From Candidatus Eiseniibacteriota bacterium (GTDB taxonomy: Bacteria > Eisenbacteria > RBG-16-71-46 > CAIMUX01 > WJJG01): 64,000 bases of DNA. The stretch covers positions 1 to 64,000 of the forward strand of contig JAGMBO010000043.1 in the NCBI GenBank assembly GCA_023129715.1. Direction: 5' to 3'. A program made the position numbers and the translations under genes. Shown piece after piece: positions 8,982 to 19,300 of this stretch. Position 1 is the stretch's first letter; every line of letters begins with the position of its first letter. A model generated the notes under the pieces. The model did no database searches. It was not told the DNA's origin and saw only the letters and a list, made by a program, of their open reading frames with translations.

Positions 8982-9344
8982 CTAGTACTGCCGGTACTTC
9001 TCCGTTCCGGGCCGGTATTCCTCGCGGGCGAAGATGACATTCCGTTCATCGACCCGCGTCTCGATCGCCCCGACCGGGATCCGGCTCGTGTGAGCCAGGG
9101 GTGCGAAGAAGAGCAGGCCGGCGATGAGCAGGCCCGCCCCGGGCAGGATCAGCAACGCCACCCCGGCCGCCCCGCCGATTTGCCCGGCGGCCCAGAGCAG
9201 CCCGGCCCAGCCGGCGGCGAAGACGATCAGGGCCGCGGCGGCAATCACCGCCGCCCGCTGGCGGCGTTCGTGGATCGAGCTGATCAGCAGTAGGCCAAGC
9301 AGGGCCACGACCGCGCCGCCGAGAATGAGAAAGGCCACCTTCAT
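8982..9344 (-). CDS. membrane-anchor N-terminal part of the RdhA-like protein (ends at in-frame TAG)
   Basis: The 120 residues hold three hydrophobic helices (about 3-22, 31-55 and 58-82) and then a hydrophilic tail ending REEYRPGTEKYRQY before TAG at 8982-8984. The next in-frame codons continue QQHPERKALDDELRALPELL. I take this as the natural linker between the membrane anchor and the Fe-S domain. Membrane-anchored RdhA-like proteins with N-terminal helices instead of a Tat signal are known. The ATG at 9344 has only a weak ribosome-binding site. Alone, the fragment would be a small integral membrane protein of no obvious activity. Confidence 0.6.
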   Translation of the reverse strand: MKVAFLILGGAVVALLGLLLISSIHERRQRAAVIAAAALIVFAAGWAGLLWAAGQIGGAAGVALLILPGAGLLIAGLLFFAPLAHTSRIPVGAIETRVDERNVIFAREEYRPGTEKYRQY

Positions 9345-9389
9345 AAGACGCCGAGTCTTTCCACTATCCGCCGATCGGTCGCCCCGGAA

Positions 9390-11939
9390 CTACTCCGCCC
9401 AGGTGATCAGGCGCATCGCGTGGGGGTGCAGAAGGTCCTCGTGGGCCGGTAAGACGCGCACGGCGAATCCCACCTGGCCGCTGTGCCGGCACTCAATCGT
9501 GCCCGCATAGGAATAAGTATTGCCTTCTCCGGTCCGGCTGACCGGCTGCATGGCGATCGGGTCAACAGCATGGATCTCCCCGTGTCCATCCACGCGTCCG
9601 TGATAGATCTCGACGGAGACATCGGAGGGTTCGAGCCCCGCGAGCGAGGCCTCGCACTCTACCTTGACCTTGTCGCCCACCCGCGCCTTGGCGCTGCCCG
9701 CTGAGCGCACAGCCTGGATGCGGATCCGATCCCATTCCGTCCGCACATGTTGCTTCCAGGTCGTCAGTTCTCGTGCCCGTTTGGCGTTCTCCGCCGTCAA
9801 CCTTCGCGAACGATCGGCACAGGCGCGGTAGTAGTCGTTGACATAGTCGCAGACCATCCGGTTGGTGTTGTAGCTCGGGCACAGCCTGCGCATGGCTTCC
9901 TTCATCTTGGCCGTCCAGCCGCGGGGAATGTCGTCGCTGCCGCGCTTGTAGAAGAGCGGCACGATGTCGTTCTCGAGCAAGTCGTAGAGCGCCCGCGACT
10001 CGACCATGTCCTGGTAGGCTTCGTCCTGGTACTCCTCTCCACGACCGATAGCCCAACCAACCTCGCGCGCGTAAGCCTCATCCCACCAGCCGTCGAGGAC
10101 GCTCACGTTGAGTCCGCCGTTGGCGGTCGCCTTCATTCCGCTGGTGCCGCTGGCCTCGTGGGGGCGGCGCGGCGTGTTGAGCCAGATGTCGACGCCCTGC
10201 ACGAGGTAGCGCGATACGCGCATGTCGTAGTTCTCGAGGAAGACGGCGCGTGTGCGAATGCGCGCGTCGCGCAAGAAAGAGATCAGACTGCGGATGATTC
10301 CTTTGCCGTTCTCATCCTGGGGATGGGCCTTGCCGGCGAAGATGAGTTGTACGGGCCGCTCGGCGTCGGTGAGGATCTTGACCAGACGCTCGAAGTCGCG
10401 GAAGAGGAGCGTTCCCCGCTTGTAGGGGGCGAAGCGCCGGGCGAAGCCGATCGTCAGTGCCGAGGGGTCGAGAACCTCGCGTGCCAGGTCGACCTCCGTA
10501 TCGGGCACACCGCGCCGCTGAAGCTGGGCGACCAGCGAGCGCCGGGCGAAGGCGACCAGCCGCTCACGGCGACGCTCATGGGTGCGCCACAGCTCGGCAT
10601 CCGGGATCTCGAGAACGCTCTCCCAGACCGATTGATCCGAGGGGTCTTCGGTCCAGCGCGGGCCCAGGTACCGGTCGTAGAGCGAGGCCATCTCGAAAGA
10701 GATCCAGGAACGCGCGTGAATGCCGTTAGTCACATGGCCGATCGGTGCCTCCTCCTGCGGGGCGTCCGGCCAAAGATCTCCGAACATCTGCCGCGAGATC
10801 CGCCCATGCAGTCGGCTGACGCCATTGATGCGATTGGAGAGCCGGATCGCCAGCACCGCCATGCTGAAGTCGCCATTCCCCGGGGCCCGGCCCAACTCGA
10901 CCAGGCGACCGACCTCGATGCCCAGACGTTCGGCGTAGGGGCGCAGATAGGTCTCCACCAGATCGACGGGGAAGACATCGATGCCGGCCGGTACGGGCGT
11001 ATGGGTCGTGAAGACGTTGCCCGCCTCGGTTGCATTGCGGGCCTCGTCGAAGTTCAGCTGGTAGCGCTTCATCATGCCGTGAATGCGCTCGAGAGCGAGG
11101 AAGGCCGAGTGGCCTTCGTTCATGTGACAGACCGTTGGGACATGACCGAGGAGCCGCAACGCGCGCAGGCCGCCGACGCCGAGGAGCAATTCCTGCTGGA
11201 TGCGCATCTCACGGTCGCCGCCGTAGAGTCCATCGGAGATGTCCTGATCGGATGGGGAGTTCACCGGGATATTGGTATCAAGGAAATAGAGTGGGATGCG
11301 GCCCACTTGGGCACGCCACACTTGAGCCGCCACCTGCCGTGAGGCCATCTCGACCTGGACGGTGAGAGGATCGCCCTGCTCGGTGCGTTCCAGGACGACC
11401 GGCATCGTGTGGAAGTCGTTGACCGGATACCGCTCTTGCTGCCAGCCATCGTTGGTCAGGTACTGCTGGAAGTACCCTTCCTGATAGAGCAGGCCGACGC
11501 CGACTAGAGGAAGGCCCAGTTCCGAACAGGACTTCACATGATCGCCGGCCAGGATGCCGAGACCGCCCGAATAGATCGGCATGCACTCGGTCAGGCCGAA
11601 CTCGGCGGAGAAGTAGGCGATCACCGCGTCATTGTAGGCGTGGTAGGTACGGTGGAACCAGGTCTTGCGCTTCAGATGGCGTCGGAGTTCCGCGCTCACC
11701 CGTAGCATGTGGACCAGGAAGCCCTCGTCTTCGGCCAGCGCCTCGAGTCGTGCCTGGTCGACCTCGCCCAGGAGGCGGACGGGATTGTGGCCCGTCGACT
11801 CCCAGAGGTCCTTGGAGATCCGGCGGAAGAGCTCGATCGTGTCGGGATCCCAGGTCCACCGGAGATTGTAGGCTAACTCCTTGAGGGGGAGTAGCTTCTG
11901 TGGAAGGGACGGAGATATCTGAAACTTGTGAATGTGCAT
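9390..11939 (-). CDS. glgP: alpha-glucan phosphorylase (GlgP, long bacterial type)
   Basis: This 849-residue enzyme releases glucose-1-phosphate from glycogen or maltodextrin using pyridoxal phosphate. The N-terminal domain (LAYNLRWTWDPDTIELFRRI) is the one found in the alpha-glucan phosphorylase subfamily. The substrate loops follow (AYFSAEFGLTECMPIYSGGLG), and the cofactor lysine is K603 within EASGTSGMKATANGG. Length fits the 830-860 residue class, not the E. coli MalP class. AGGAGG precedes the ATG. No other glycogen gene is adjacent, so it appears monocistronic. It acts in the cytoplasm in storage-glucan breakdown. Confidence 0.96.
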   Translation of the reverse strand: MHIHKFQISPSLPQKLLPLKELAYNLRWTWDPDTIELFRRISKDLWESTGHNPVRLLGEVDQARLEALAEDEGFLVHMLRVSAELRRHLKRKTWFHRTYHAYNDAVIAYFSAEFGLTECMPIYSGGLGILAGDHVKSCSELGLPLVGVGLLYQEGYFQQYLTNDGWQQERYPVNDFHTMPVVLERTEQGDPLTVQVEMASRQVAAQVWRAQVGRIPLYFLDTNIPVNSPSDQDISDGLYGGDREMRIQQELLLGVGGLRALRLLGHVPTVCHMNEGHSAFLALERIHGMMKRYQLNFDEARNATEAGNVFTTHTPVPAGIDVFPVDLVETYLRPYAERLGIEVGRLVELGRAPGNGDFSMAVLAIRLSNRINGVSRLHGRISRQMFGDLWPDAPQEEAPIGHVTNGIHARSWISFEMASLYDRYLGPRWTEDPSDQSVWESVLEIPDAELWRTHERRRERLVAFARRSLVAQLQRRGVPDTEVDLAREVLDPSALTIGFARRFAPYKRGTLLFRDFERLVKILTDAERPVQLIFAGKAHPQDENGKGIIRSLISFLRDARIRTRAVFLENYDMRVSRYLVQGVDIWLNTPRRPHEASGTSGMKATANGGLNVSVLDGWWDEAYAREVGWAIGRGEEYQDEAYQDMVESRALYDLLENDIVPLFYKRGSDDIPRGWTAKMKEAMRRLCPSYNTNRMVCDYVNDYYRACADRSRRLTAENAKRARELTTWKQHVRTEWDRIRIQAVRSAGSAKARVGDKVKVECEASLAGLEPSDVSVEIYHGRVDGHGEIHAVDPIAMQPVSRTGEGNTYSYAGTIECRHSGQVGFAVRVLPAHEDLLHPHAMRLITWAE

Positions 11940-12060
11940 TCCGGGGTCCTCCTCTCAGGGGATCGAACGCTACCCTACCGCCGGGCGAGGGTCAATCGAG
12001 GGGAGGGGCGTGCGGCCGGCGGAACCACCCGCTCGGGATCGACCGAGACTCGGCGCGCGC

Positions 12061-12119
12061 CGTTCGTCGGCATGGGGTTGAGGCAGACTCGGGGGACACC
12101 GTTCGTCGGCATGGGGTTG
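12061..12119. repeat. 39-bp-period direct repeat upstream of glgP
   Basis: A 20-base word beginning CGTTCGTCGGCATGGGG occurs at 12061-12080 and again, identical, at 12100-12119. It sits in the 201-base gap between glgP and the propeller gene, both on the minus strand. Confidence 0.7.
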
Positions 12120-12140
12120 GTGCAGATCGGGGTTGCCTGT

Positions 12141-13376
12141 CTACTCCGGATCGGCGGAGATGCGATGGCAGGTGACTTGCGCGGTCACGCCGCCGGTCTC
12201 CTCCGGGTCGGGATGTTCTTCCAAGACGAACAGCAGCTCGTCGAGAACGAAGAAATCGGGGGGCAGTGATCCGCCCGGCAGCGCGAGAAGCAACTCACGG
12301 ACGAAATGCCCCTCGCGGTCGAAGACCTCGATGCGCTCGCTGATTCCGGTGGGTAGATCGCGGTCGTGACGGCAGCTCCGCACCCAGAGCTCACCATGGG
12401 GACCGGCCCACAGGCGCGAAATGGCGGGCCGGTAGGGCGAGAAGTCGGTTTCGATCCGATATCCCGGGGGGCGGCCGCGCGTGCTCTGGGTGACTTCCGC
12501 CTCCAGCTCGTCCAGCTCCGCCTGAGTGCGGGCGACGCGGGGCACGCCATCGCAGTGGATGACTCGCTCGCGAACGCCGTCAGGGCTGAAGATCCCGATC
12601 TCGTAGGCGTCGCGGTGCAGGCGGGCTGCCAAGCGGCCATCGCTCAGTGCCACCCAGTGGCCCCGCTCGAAGGTGTCTTGGCGATCAGTGAAGAGCAGCA
12701 TTCCCGGATCGCGGGCGACTCGGCTCTCGAGGTAGGTGGCACGCGCCTCCCCTTCGAAGGAGAGACCGATCAGGCGGTGATCCTCGATCCGCCGCTGTTT
12801 CTCCATGCGAATGAGGCGCACTTCGAGGATGTATTGGTTGGGGCCCCGGGAGGCCGTATGGATTGTGACAACCGTACTGCCTTCGGGCAACACTGCCTGC
12901 AGGTCGATGTCACCGGCCGGCGTGCCGTCCGCATGCAGGCGCACGAGACGGCCCGGCATGAACTCAGCCACGGCGACCAAGCCGTCGGGGGTCACGATCA
13001 GACTGCGCGGATTGCGCAACTCGCCGGGTCCCTCTCCGGGACGGCTGAGCGCGCCCAGAAACGCTCCCTGCGAGCTGTAGGCGCGGACCTCCTTCATCTG
13101 CCGGTCGAGAAGGTAGAGGCATCCGCTCGAGTCGGCCGCCACACCGGCCAGGCGGCCGAAGGGACCTTCGCGCGGATCCGATCCGGTGCGCCAGACCGGA
13201 ACCAGCCGTACGGGCTGAGGTGCCTCGCTGGGCGTGGGCGGATTGTGGATGTGGGGCAGGCCCCCGGCGACCTCGAGACGTCCCTGCCAGCCGGAAGGGA
13301 CGCCGTCGGGCTGCTGCGCGGGGGGGGACGCCAGCGTGAGCAGACTGGAGATGATCAAGAGCGCTGCCGGGTTCAT
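12141..13376 (-). CDS. secreted 6-bladed beta-propeller (NHL-like) protein
   Basis: From the ATG at 13376 (GGAGG a few bases upstream) the protein has 411 residues. It starts with a signal peptide (MNPAALLIISSLLTLASPPA). The body has repeated blade-like strands such as LAGVAADSSGCLYLLDRQMKEV, SLIVTPDGLVAVAEFMPGRLVRL and ISRLWAGPHGELWVRSC. This matches the bacterial 6-bladed beta-propeller family that is abundant in Bacteroidetes and related lineages. Exported propellers of this type usually bind partners or ligands, and no catalytic residues can be identified. An earlier start at 13403 would bury the signal peptide and is less likely. Confidence 0.8.
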   Translation of the reverse strand: MNPAALLIISSLLTLASPPAQQPDGVPSGWQGRLEVAGGLPHIHNPPTPSEAPQPVRLVPVWRTGSDPREGPFGRLAGVAADSSGCLYLLDRQMKEVRAYSSQGAFLGALSRPGEGPGELRNPRSLIVTPDGLVAVAEFMPGRLVRLHADGTPAGDIDLQAVLPEGSTVVTIHTASRGPNQYILEVRLIRMEKQRRIEDHRLIGLSFEGEARATYLESRVARDPGMLLFTDRQDTFERGHWVALSDGRLAARLHRDAYEIGIFSPDGVRERVIHCDGVPRVARTQAELDELEAEVTQSTRGRPPGYRIETDFSPYRPAISRLWAGPHGELWVRSCRHDRDLPTGISERIEVFDREGHFVRELLLALPGGSLPPDFFVLDELLFVLEEHPDPEETGGVTAQVTCHRISADPE

Positions 13377-13677
13377 CAGTCCTCCCGAGGGTCTCTCATG
13401 CAACGCTCGGCAGCGGCGCGGCGTTCAGCACGACTATCGGCTCGTGGCCTAAGCGAGCGCCGGACACTCTCGGTTGTATGACGGTTGACGGGAACGTTGG
13501 TGCGGACTGTCGTTGGGGTCTCTGCCGCTCTGTCCCGAACTGGGCCACGGAACGACATCACAAGTGCCTCACCACTAGACCCTATGGAACAACCGCCCCC
13601 CGTTTGTAGCATTCGTGCGTTGGCACGTCGCCGCGACGCTATCTGCCAGAGGCACATACAAACGAAGGAGCTCGCGC

Positions 13678-13968
13678 ATGCGTGAGACTATCACATGGGT
13701 AGCGCTGGACGCATCGAAGAAACGCTATGCAGTGGTGGTGCTGGAACCGGAACCCCGGGAGTTCATGGCGATCAATGAAGCGCGTGCCCTGCGGCGTTTG
13801 GGCCGGAAGCTGGTTCGGGAAGCGCCGGGTGAAGCGCGGATTCGCTATGATGCGGGGCCGTGCTGCGCGAGGGCGACCTGCGCGCAGCCGCAGAGCCGGG
13901 GGAGCCACTCGAGGCGGCCTGAGGACTCGATCCACACACGTTCCAGGAATGTGATGAGGAATCGGTAG
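13678..13968 (+). pseudogene. IS110-family transposase, N-terminal remnant
   Basis: After a good site (GAAGGAG) the ATG begins RETITWVALDASKKRYAV, the RuvC-like first strand of IS110 transposases with the catalytic aspartate in VALDAS. The text ALRRLGRKLVREAPGEARIRYDAGPC matches the next conserved block. A full transposase has about 300-400 residues. Here similarity stops at about 13863 and the frame runs into unrelated residues and a stop at 13968. A second frame (13859 onwards) reads VLREGDLRAAAEPGEPLEAA and stops. The element is therefore truncated and inactive. No terminal repeats were identified. Confidence 0.75.
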
Positions 13969-14603
13969 GGAGTTAGAGGAGACGGATGACCGGGGCACGA
14001 TCCAAAGGATCCCCCGTCGGGCTATGCGACCCCGCGGTCACTCCCAGGGCATCCGCGATACTGGACTGGACGCCTTTGCCACGGAGCACGGTCATGTTGG
14101 CTCTGCATCGGGCAACCGGCGCAATCCACGTATATCAGAGTGACTCGTCATCGAAGCGCCCCCGCATATCCGTCTCCTCCAGTTCCCCAATGAATAGGGG
14201 GGACACCGGATGAAGAATCAACTCGAACGGGGTTGACATCGGTTGTTCCATATCAGCCCGGCGATATGAGGAGGCCTGCCGACACATCGACCAAACTGCC
14301 AGGCTGGCACGAAAGGGAGTCTTCGCGAACTGCGCCGACTCAAGCGACCCGCGCCGCTCCGCACGGGACCATAGCCACTGATGGCCCACTCCCGCGTTCC
14401 TCGGCCGCGTTTCTACTCGGCATCACTGCCCAGGCGTGGCAGGAGATTCTTATGCGCCGTTCCTTGACTGGTCCCGGACGTTCTGGCAGAGTCTTGTGTG
14501 AAGTGTCGCCGGGACGCCGCTAACGAATGCTGAACCTCCGGGAGGGTGAGATGCGGGGGGGCGCGGCTGGCATTCCCGAATCAGCGCGCCATCCCACGGT
14601 CCG
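13969..14603. other. gene-poor degenerate region
   Basis: About 635 bases without a convincing gene separate the transposase remnant from the ECF sigma gene. On the minus strand a short frame (14135-14248) reads EQPMSTPFELILHPVSPLFIG and then stops after about 38 residues. It could be the broken start of a gene. No promoter with both elements and no repeat was found. Together with the IS remnant this looks like decayed mobile DNA. Confidence 0.5.
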
Positions 14604-15329
14604 TTGGCTATGTCTACCTCCATGAGTCCGAAGTGGCCGACACGCCTCAGGGAAGTCTCGTCTGAACTCGAGAATCCCCAGGATGAATCCTCACAAAGAA
14701 GGGCCAGCGGAGAGGCCTGGGAGATTCTCTTCTCCGCGCTTTCCCTCTATCTGCGATTCCACGCATCGCGACTCGGACGCGTGGCTCCGGAAGACCGCGA
14801 GGATCTGGCCGCGGATAAGTCGTTAGATCTGCTGCGCAGGATCGTTTCAGGGAAGACAGACCTCTCCAATCGCTCTTCGGCGGAGATCGAGAGCTTCCTC
14901 TCGAAAGTGGCCAGGAACGGTCTGTTGGATTTCGTTCGCAAGGCTGGTCGCTGGGTCGCGCTTGGAGAGGAGGACGGCGCCAAGTGGGGTGTCCGCCTGG
15001 CTCAGCAAGAGAGCATGGCGGCTCGGGTGGATTCGCCCGATGGCCTGGTGGAACGAAGGGAGTTCGCTGCGGCACTCCGACGATGCACGGAGCAACTGAG
15101 CCCGCGTTCACGATGGATCTGGTTTCTGCGGGTGTTCTACGGGATGTCAAGCAAGGACATCGCCGTGCATCCCAAGATCAGTTTGAGGGCGAGCCACGTG
15201 GATGTCCTGCTCCAGCGGAGTCGTCAGACAGTCCGGAAGTGCATGAACCGACGGGGCTACGAGTCCCGCGATATGCCACCGGGCGCATTCGTTGAGTTGT
15301 GGAAGAGATTTCGGCCCGAGACGATCTAG
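14604..15329 (+). CDS. ECF-type RNA polymerase sigma factor
   Basis: The 241-residue protein has a region-2-like helix set (ILFSALSLYLRFHASRLGRVAPEDREDLAADK and LDLLRRIV) that would bind core polymerase and the -10 element. A region-4-like helix-turn-helix follows (LSPRSRWIWFLRVFYGMSSKDIA to RSRQTVRKCM). There is no region 1 or 3, so it belongs to the extracytoplasmic-function group. The first open start is TTG at 14604; ATG at 14610 or 14622 are alternatives and no strong ribosome-binding site decides. Nine bases after its stop begins a zinc-finger membrane protein, the usual anti-sigma arrangement. It probably controls its own cluster, including the CHAT protein. Confidence 0.8.
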   Translation: MAMSTSMSPKWPTRLREVSSELENPQDESSQRRASGEAWEILFSALSLYLRFHASRLGRVAPEDREDLAADKSLDLLRRIVSGKTDLSNRSSAEIESFLSKVARNGLLDFVRKAGRWVALGEEDGAKWGVRLAQQESMAARVDSPDGLVERREFAAALRRCTEQLSPRSRWIWFLRVFYGMSSKDIAVHPKISLRASHVDVLLQRSRQTVRKCMNRRGYESRDMPPGAFVELWKRFRPETI

Positions 15330-15338
15330 GGTGACAGC

Positions 15339-16235
15339 ATGAACGATCGACCCCCTGAAGATCCGAGGGGTGGGCAGCAAGGTGATCATCTTGACGAGCA
15401 CGGCTGTCTAGACCTGCTGCACGGTCTCCTTTCTTCGGACGAAGAGGAGAAAATCCTCTCACATCTCGCCGTTTGCCCCGCGTGCGAGAGACTCTTGCGG
15501 GAACGGGCCGCCGATGTGGCCCGCCGGGAGGCCACCAGAGTTCTACGCTTCCTCCCGCAGGGAGAACTGGCGGTGGAGAAACGCGGAACGGCGCTCCGGA
15601 TCCCGGAACACGAGAAGCATCGCTCGCGGGGCATTGCGGGACAGGTGTGGAGGAGTCTCTGGGTGGCGTGCCGCCGGCCGCGTTTCCAGCTCGCCGCCGG
15701 GCTGGCGGTGGTCGCAGCGGTCTTTCTCCTGATCCTGTGGCCCCACGATATTGAGACCCCGGAAGCCCCTGGAGCTTCCGGATCCCTGCTGCTTCACGCA
15801 CTACCTTCGTACTCCTTCCGGCTGCAGCCCAGGGAGGTGCCGGGAACCGGCCCGCGCGACGATCTTATGGCAGGCCTCGCAGCCTATGACAGTGGCGATT
15901 TCGAACGGGCCGTAGAGGTTTTGCGTAGAGCCAGGGAACCTGGACCGGAAGGAGCGCATCAGGAACCTGGACTGGGAAGAGTGCATCAGATGGTCAGGGA
16001 CATCTACCTCGGCAGTGCCTTGGCCCGGATGGGGAAGTACGAAGAGGTCGTTGAAGTCCTAGGGGCGGTCTCGCTCCTGTTGGTGCCCGACCCCTGGGGC
16101 AGCGAAGCTCGCTGGACGCTCTATGTGGCACTGAAGGGGTGTGGCCGCGAGACGGCTGCCGACTCTCTGCTGCGCCTTCTGGTCCGGGAACCTGGGGAGG
16201 TCGGCGAGCGCGCTCGTCGCCTGGAGCAGCGGTAG
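15339..16235 (+). CDS. zinc-finger anti-sigma-like membrane protein with extracytoplasmic TPR-like domain
   Basis: The 298-residue protein carries an HX3CX2C zinc-binding motif (H42, C46, C49 in SHLAVCPACERLL), as in ZAS anti-sigma factors. A single membrane helix lies at about 116-134, followed by a likely periplasmic region with a TPR-like helical pair (MAGLAAYDSGDFERAVEVL and YLGSALARMGKYEEVVEVL). It directly follows the ECF sigma gene. The layout suggests that the N terminus holds the sigma factor while the outer part senses or binds a periplasmic partner, plausibly the TPR-CHAT protein encoded next. That partnership is inference. Confidence 0.75.
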   Translation: MNDRPPEDPRGGQQGDHLDEHGCLDLLHGLLSSDEEEKILSHLAVCPACERLLRERAADVARREATRVLRFLPQGELAVEKRGTALRIPEHEKHRSRGIAGQVWRSLWVACRRPRFQLAAGLAVVAAVFLLILWPHDIETPEAPGASGSLLLHALPSYSFRLQPREVPGTGPRDDLMAGLAAYDSGDFERAVEVLRRAREPGPEGAHQEPGLGRVHQMVRDIYLGSALARMGKYEEVVEVLGAVSLLLVPDPWGSEARWTLYVALKGCGRETAADSLLRLLVREPGEVGERARRLEQR

Positions 16236-16344
16236 GCGCTGCCGCGGGGGCCGGAGTTCCTTGGGGCAACGGCGGGAGATCAACCAAGGGAAGGACCCTC
16301 TGAGCCAACGGCCGAGGGCGGGCAAGACGAGGCCCGGTGTTCCA

Positions 16345-19300
16345 ATGAGACCTACACATGTCAGAGCTGTGCGGGCCCTTCGCGGCGTGCCCTTCTTCCT
16401 GGCGCTACTGCTCCTCGCTGCCCTCTCCCACGCGACCTCCCAAACCGGCGATCCCGCGAGGAGCCCGTGGTCCGACACCCTGCTGAAAATCCAGAGGTTG
16501 CGTGCGGAGGGCAGGTATGACGAGTCCTCGAAAGCCGCGCGGGATTATCACGAGATGCTGCTGCAGAGAGCGCGACCGTCTGCCTTCCACGTGGACGAGG
16601 TCGAAAGACTGATCGCGACGTTGGAGCTCATAGAGGGTCTTCCGGACTGGGCGCAGGAGGAGCTGGCGGAGGCCGATTCGCTCTTCGTGCAGTCGATACC
16701 ACTCTGGCACGCGGGGAAGTACTCGGTTGGAGCAGACATCCACCAGCGCCGGCTCGAGATCCTACGCCGCCATTTTGGGGAAGATCACATGGAGGTGGCC
16801 GGCTGCCTCCATGAGCTGGCGGCTTGCCTCTCGCATATGGGCGACTATGCCCAAGCCGAGCCGCTCTTTCGGCAAACCCTCGAGATGCGCTTGGATCTGT
16901 ACGGGCGCGTCCATCCGGACGTCGCCAGGACACTCGAGTATCTCGGGGAGCTGTATGCCGCCGAGGGGAACGAGAACCGGGCGGACTCGCTCTACAAGGC
17001 CGCGCTGCATGTTTGGGCTGCATACGAGCCGCGGCCTCTCAAGATCGAGGACAGTCGTTCGGACGTCGTTCGACTCTGGGCCAGGATGGCGAAACTCTAC
17101 ATCGACCAGGGTGACTACGCCAAGGCGATGCCCTGGCTGCGCGATGGCCTGGCCGCCTTCCGCGGGCACTGGAGACACGACAACTGGTTGACCGCCATGC
17201 TGCTGAATCACCAGGCGATCGTTCTGTGGAAGCAGGGGGATTATGTGACCGCAGTGGGGCCATTCGAGGAAGCTCTCAGGATGCGCCGCAAGGATCTCGG
17301 TGCAGAGCATCCGCACTCGATTCAGAGCCTGACCGCGCTGGGCACGGTTCTCAGCCAATGCGGCGCACCCGACGTGGCCGAACCCCTGCTTTGGGATGCA
17401 CTGGAGCAAATCAGGAGTATCCGCAAAGAAGGGCACCCAGACATCACAGCCGGGCTGCTCAGTCTGGCCACGTTGATGCGCTCGAAGGCCGACCATGTGG
17501 CGGCCGAGTCGCTTTGCTGCGAAGCCTTGGCGAACTGTCGGTATGTCCCGGATGAGGAGCGTTTGCACGTTGCCCGGTGCCTCCATCAGCTGGCCACCAT
17601 CCAGATGGTCCAGGGGAAGCTGGGGGAAGGCGAGGCCGGTTTCCGTGAAGCCCTGCGAATTCGGCGGCGCTTCCTGAGTACCGGCCACCCCGATGTTGTT
17701 CAGAACCTCCACGACCTTGCTCGTTGCCTCTTGGCGCAGGGTCGACCTGCGGCCGCCGAGCCGTTCCTGTCCGAGGCAGCCGCAGCCTTCGAGACCGCCC
17801 GGTTACGTGTCGGGACCGGTTACGCCCGGGCCACGTTCCAGAACTCACCCTATGCCGCGCTGGCAGTCACACGGCTCATGCTGGGAAAGGCCGTCGAGGC
17901 CTGGCCGGCGGCGGAGCGGGCCCATGGTCGAGCCTTGACGGATCTTCTCGCCGCCGCGAAGCACAGATCTCTGAGCCCGGCCGAGAATGTCATCCAAGAT
18001 TCATTGCAGCGGACGGTCAGCCGACTCGAGAGCCAGCTGGCGGTCCTGCGGGAATCGGCGCGTTCAGACACCGTTGTACAGGTGGCTCTGGATTTCGATG
18101 CGACGCGCGCCCGCCTGCCGGCGGCCGAGGCTGCCTGGTGGGCCTTCCAGAGGGAGATTGCCGCGAAGTACCCGGTCACCGAGGGTCAGGCGTTTTCACT
18201 CCAGCGGGTTCAGAACGTCCTGACGGATCAAACCGCGCTGCTCGGCTGGCTGCATGTGGAGATGGGTCCGGAGGACGTTGCTTCGTGGGGCTACGTCATT
18301 CGCAATGAGGGTCCGGTTTACTGGGCTCCGCTCGGCGCCGCTCCTGACGTCGATACTGCCCCCTTCCCTCTTGGGGAAACACGCGATTTTCGGGAGGCGT
18401 TGGCCATTGCGGCGTCCTGGGAAGAGCGGGTGACGGAGGTGGCCGGCCTCAGGTCGGTTGCGCTGCACGTCTGGGCAGAGTGGCTGGCTCCTCTCACGCG
18501 CTATCTGGACGGCGTCGATGATCTAGTCGTCATTCCCGCGGGTCCAATGCTGGGGGTTCCAATAGAAGCGCTGGTGGACTCAGCCGGCGTCTATCTGGCG
18601 GACCGCTATGCGGTCTCCTATGCTCCCTCGGCCACGGTCCACACTTGGCTTCAGGAAAACGCGCCGGAAGGTGAGACACCAAATGCTCGGACGGCCCTGT
18701 TGCTGGGCGATCCCCCGTTCACGGCGGAGCACCTGGCTGCCATGGAGTGGGAAGAAGAGACGGAGGAAGTGATCCTGGCGTTGGCAGAACGCCTTCCCGA
18801 ACCCGCGGCGCTCCGCAGCGCGCTGGCGGGGAACGCTGCGGCTCTGGCCAGTCTCCCGCGCCTCCCCTGGACGCGAGAGGAGGTCGGGCGGGTAGCCTCC
18901 GTCTTCCCAGAAGCGAGAACGCTCCTGGGTGCCGAAGCGTCTGAGCAGAGCTTCGTGCATCTGGCAGAGTCAGGAGCCCTGCGCGGATTCGGCACGATCC
19001 ATTTGGCGACGCATGCACTGGTCGATGATGAGGTGCCCAAGCACTCAGCCATCATCCTCTCCCGCGCCGATCTGCCGGACCCTCTCGAGGCGGCCATGGC
19101 CGACACGCGGGTCTTCGACGGGCTGCTGACCGCGAAGGAGATTGTGCGCGAATGGGATCTGGATGCGGATCTGGTGACTCTGAGCGGATGTCAGACGGGT
19201 CTGGGAAGGGAAGTGGCGGGGGAGGGTTACATCGGCTTGGCGCACGCCTTCCTGCAGGCAGGGGCGCGAAGCCTTCTGGTCAGTCTCTGGAGGGTGGACG

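Noticed and set aside
9747-11342. 531-codon open frame on the plus strand
   Set aside because: It runs opposite the alpha-glucan phosphorylase gene and has the biased composition of an antisense frame.
14135-14248. Possible CRISPR-associated RAMP gene start (minus strand)
   Set aside because: Only about 38 residues resemble a RAMP N terminus, the frame stops at once, and no other type III gene or repeat array is present.
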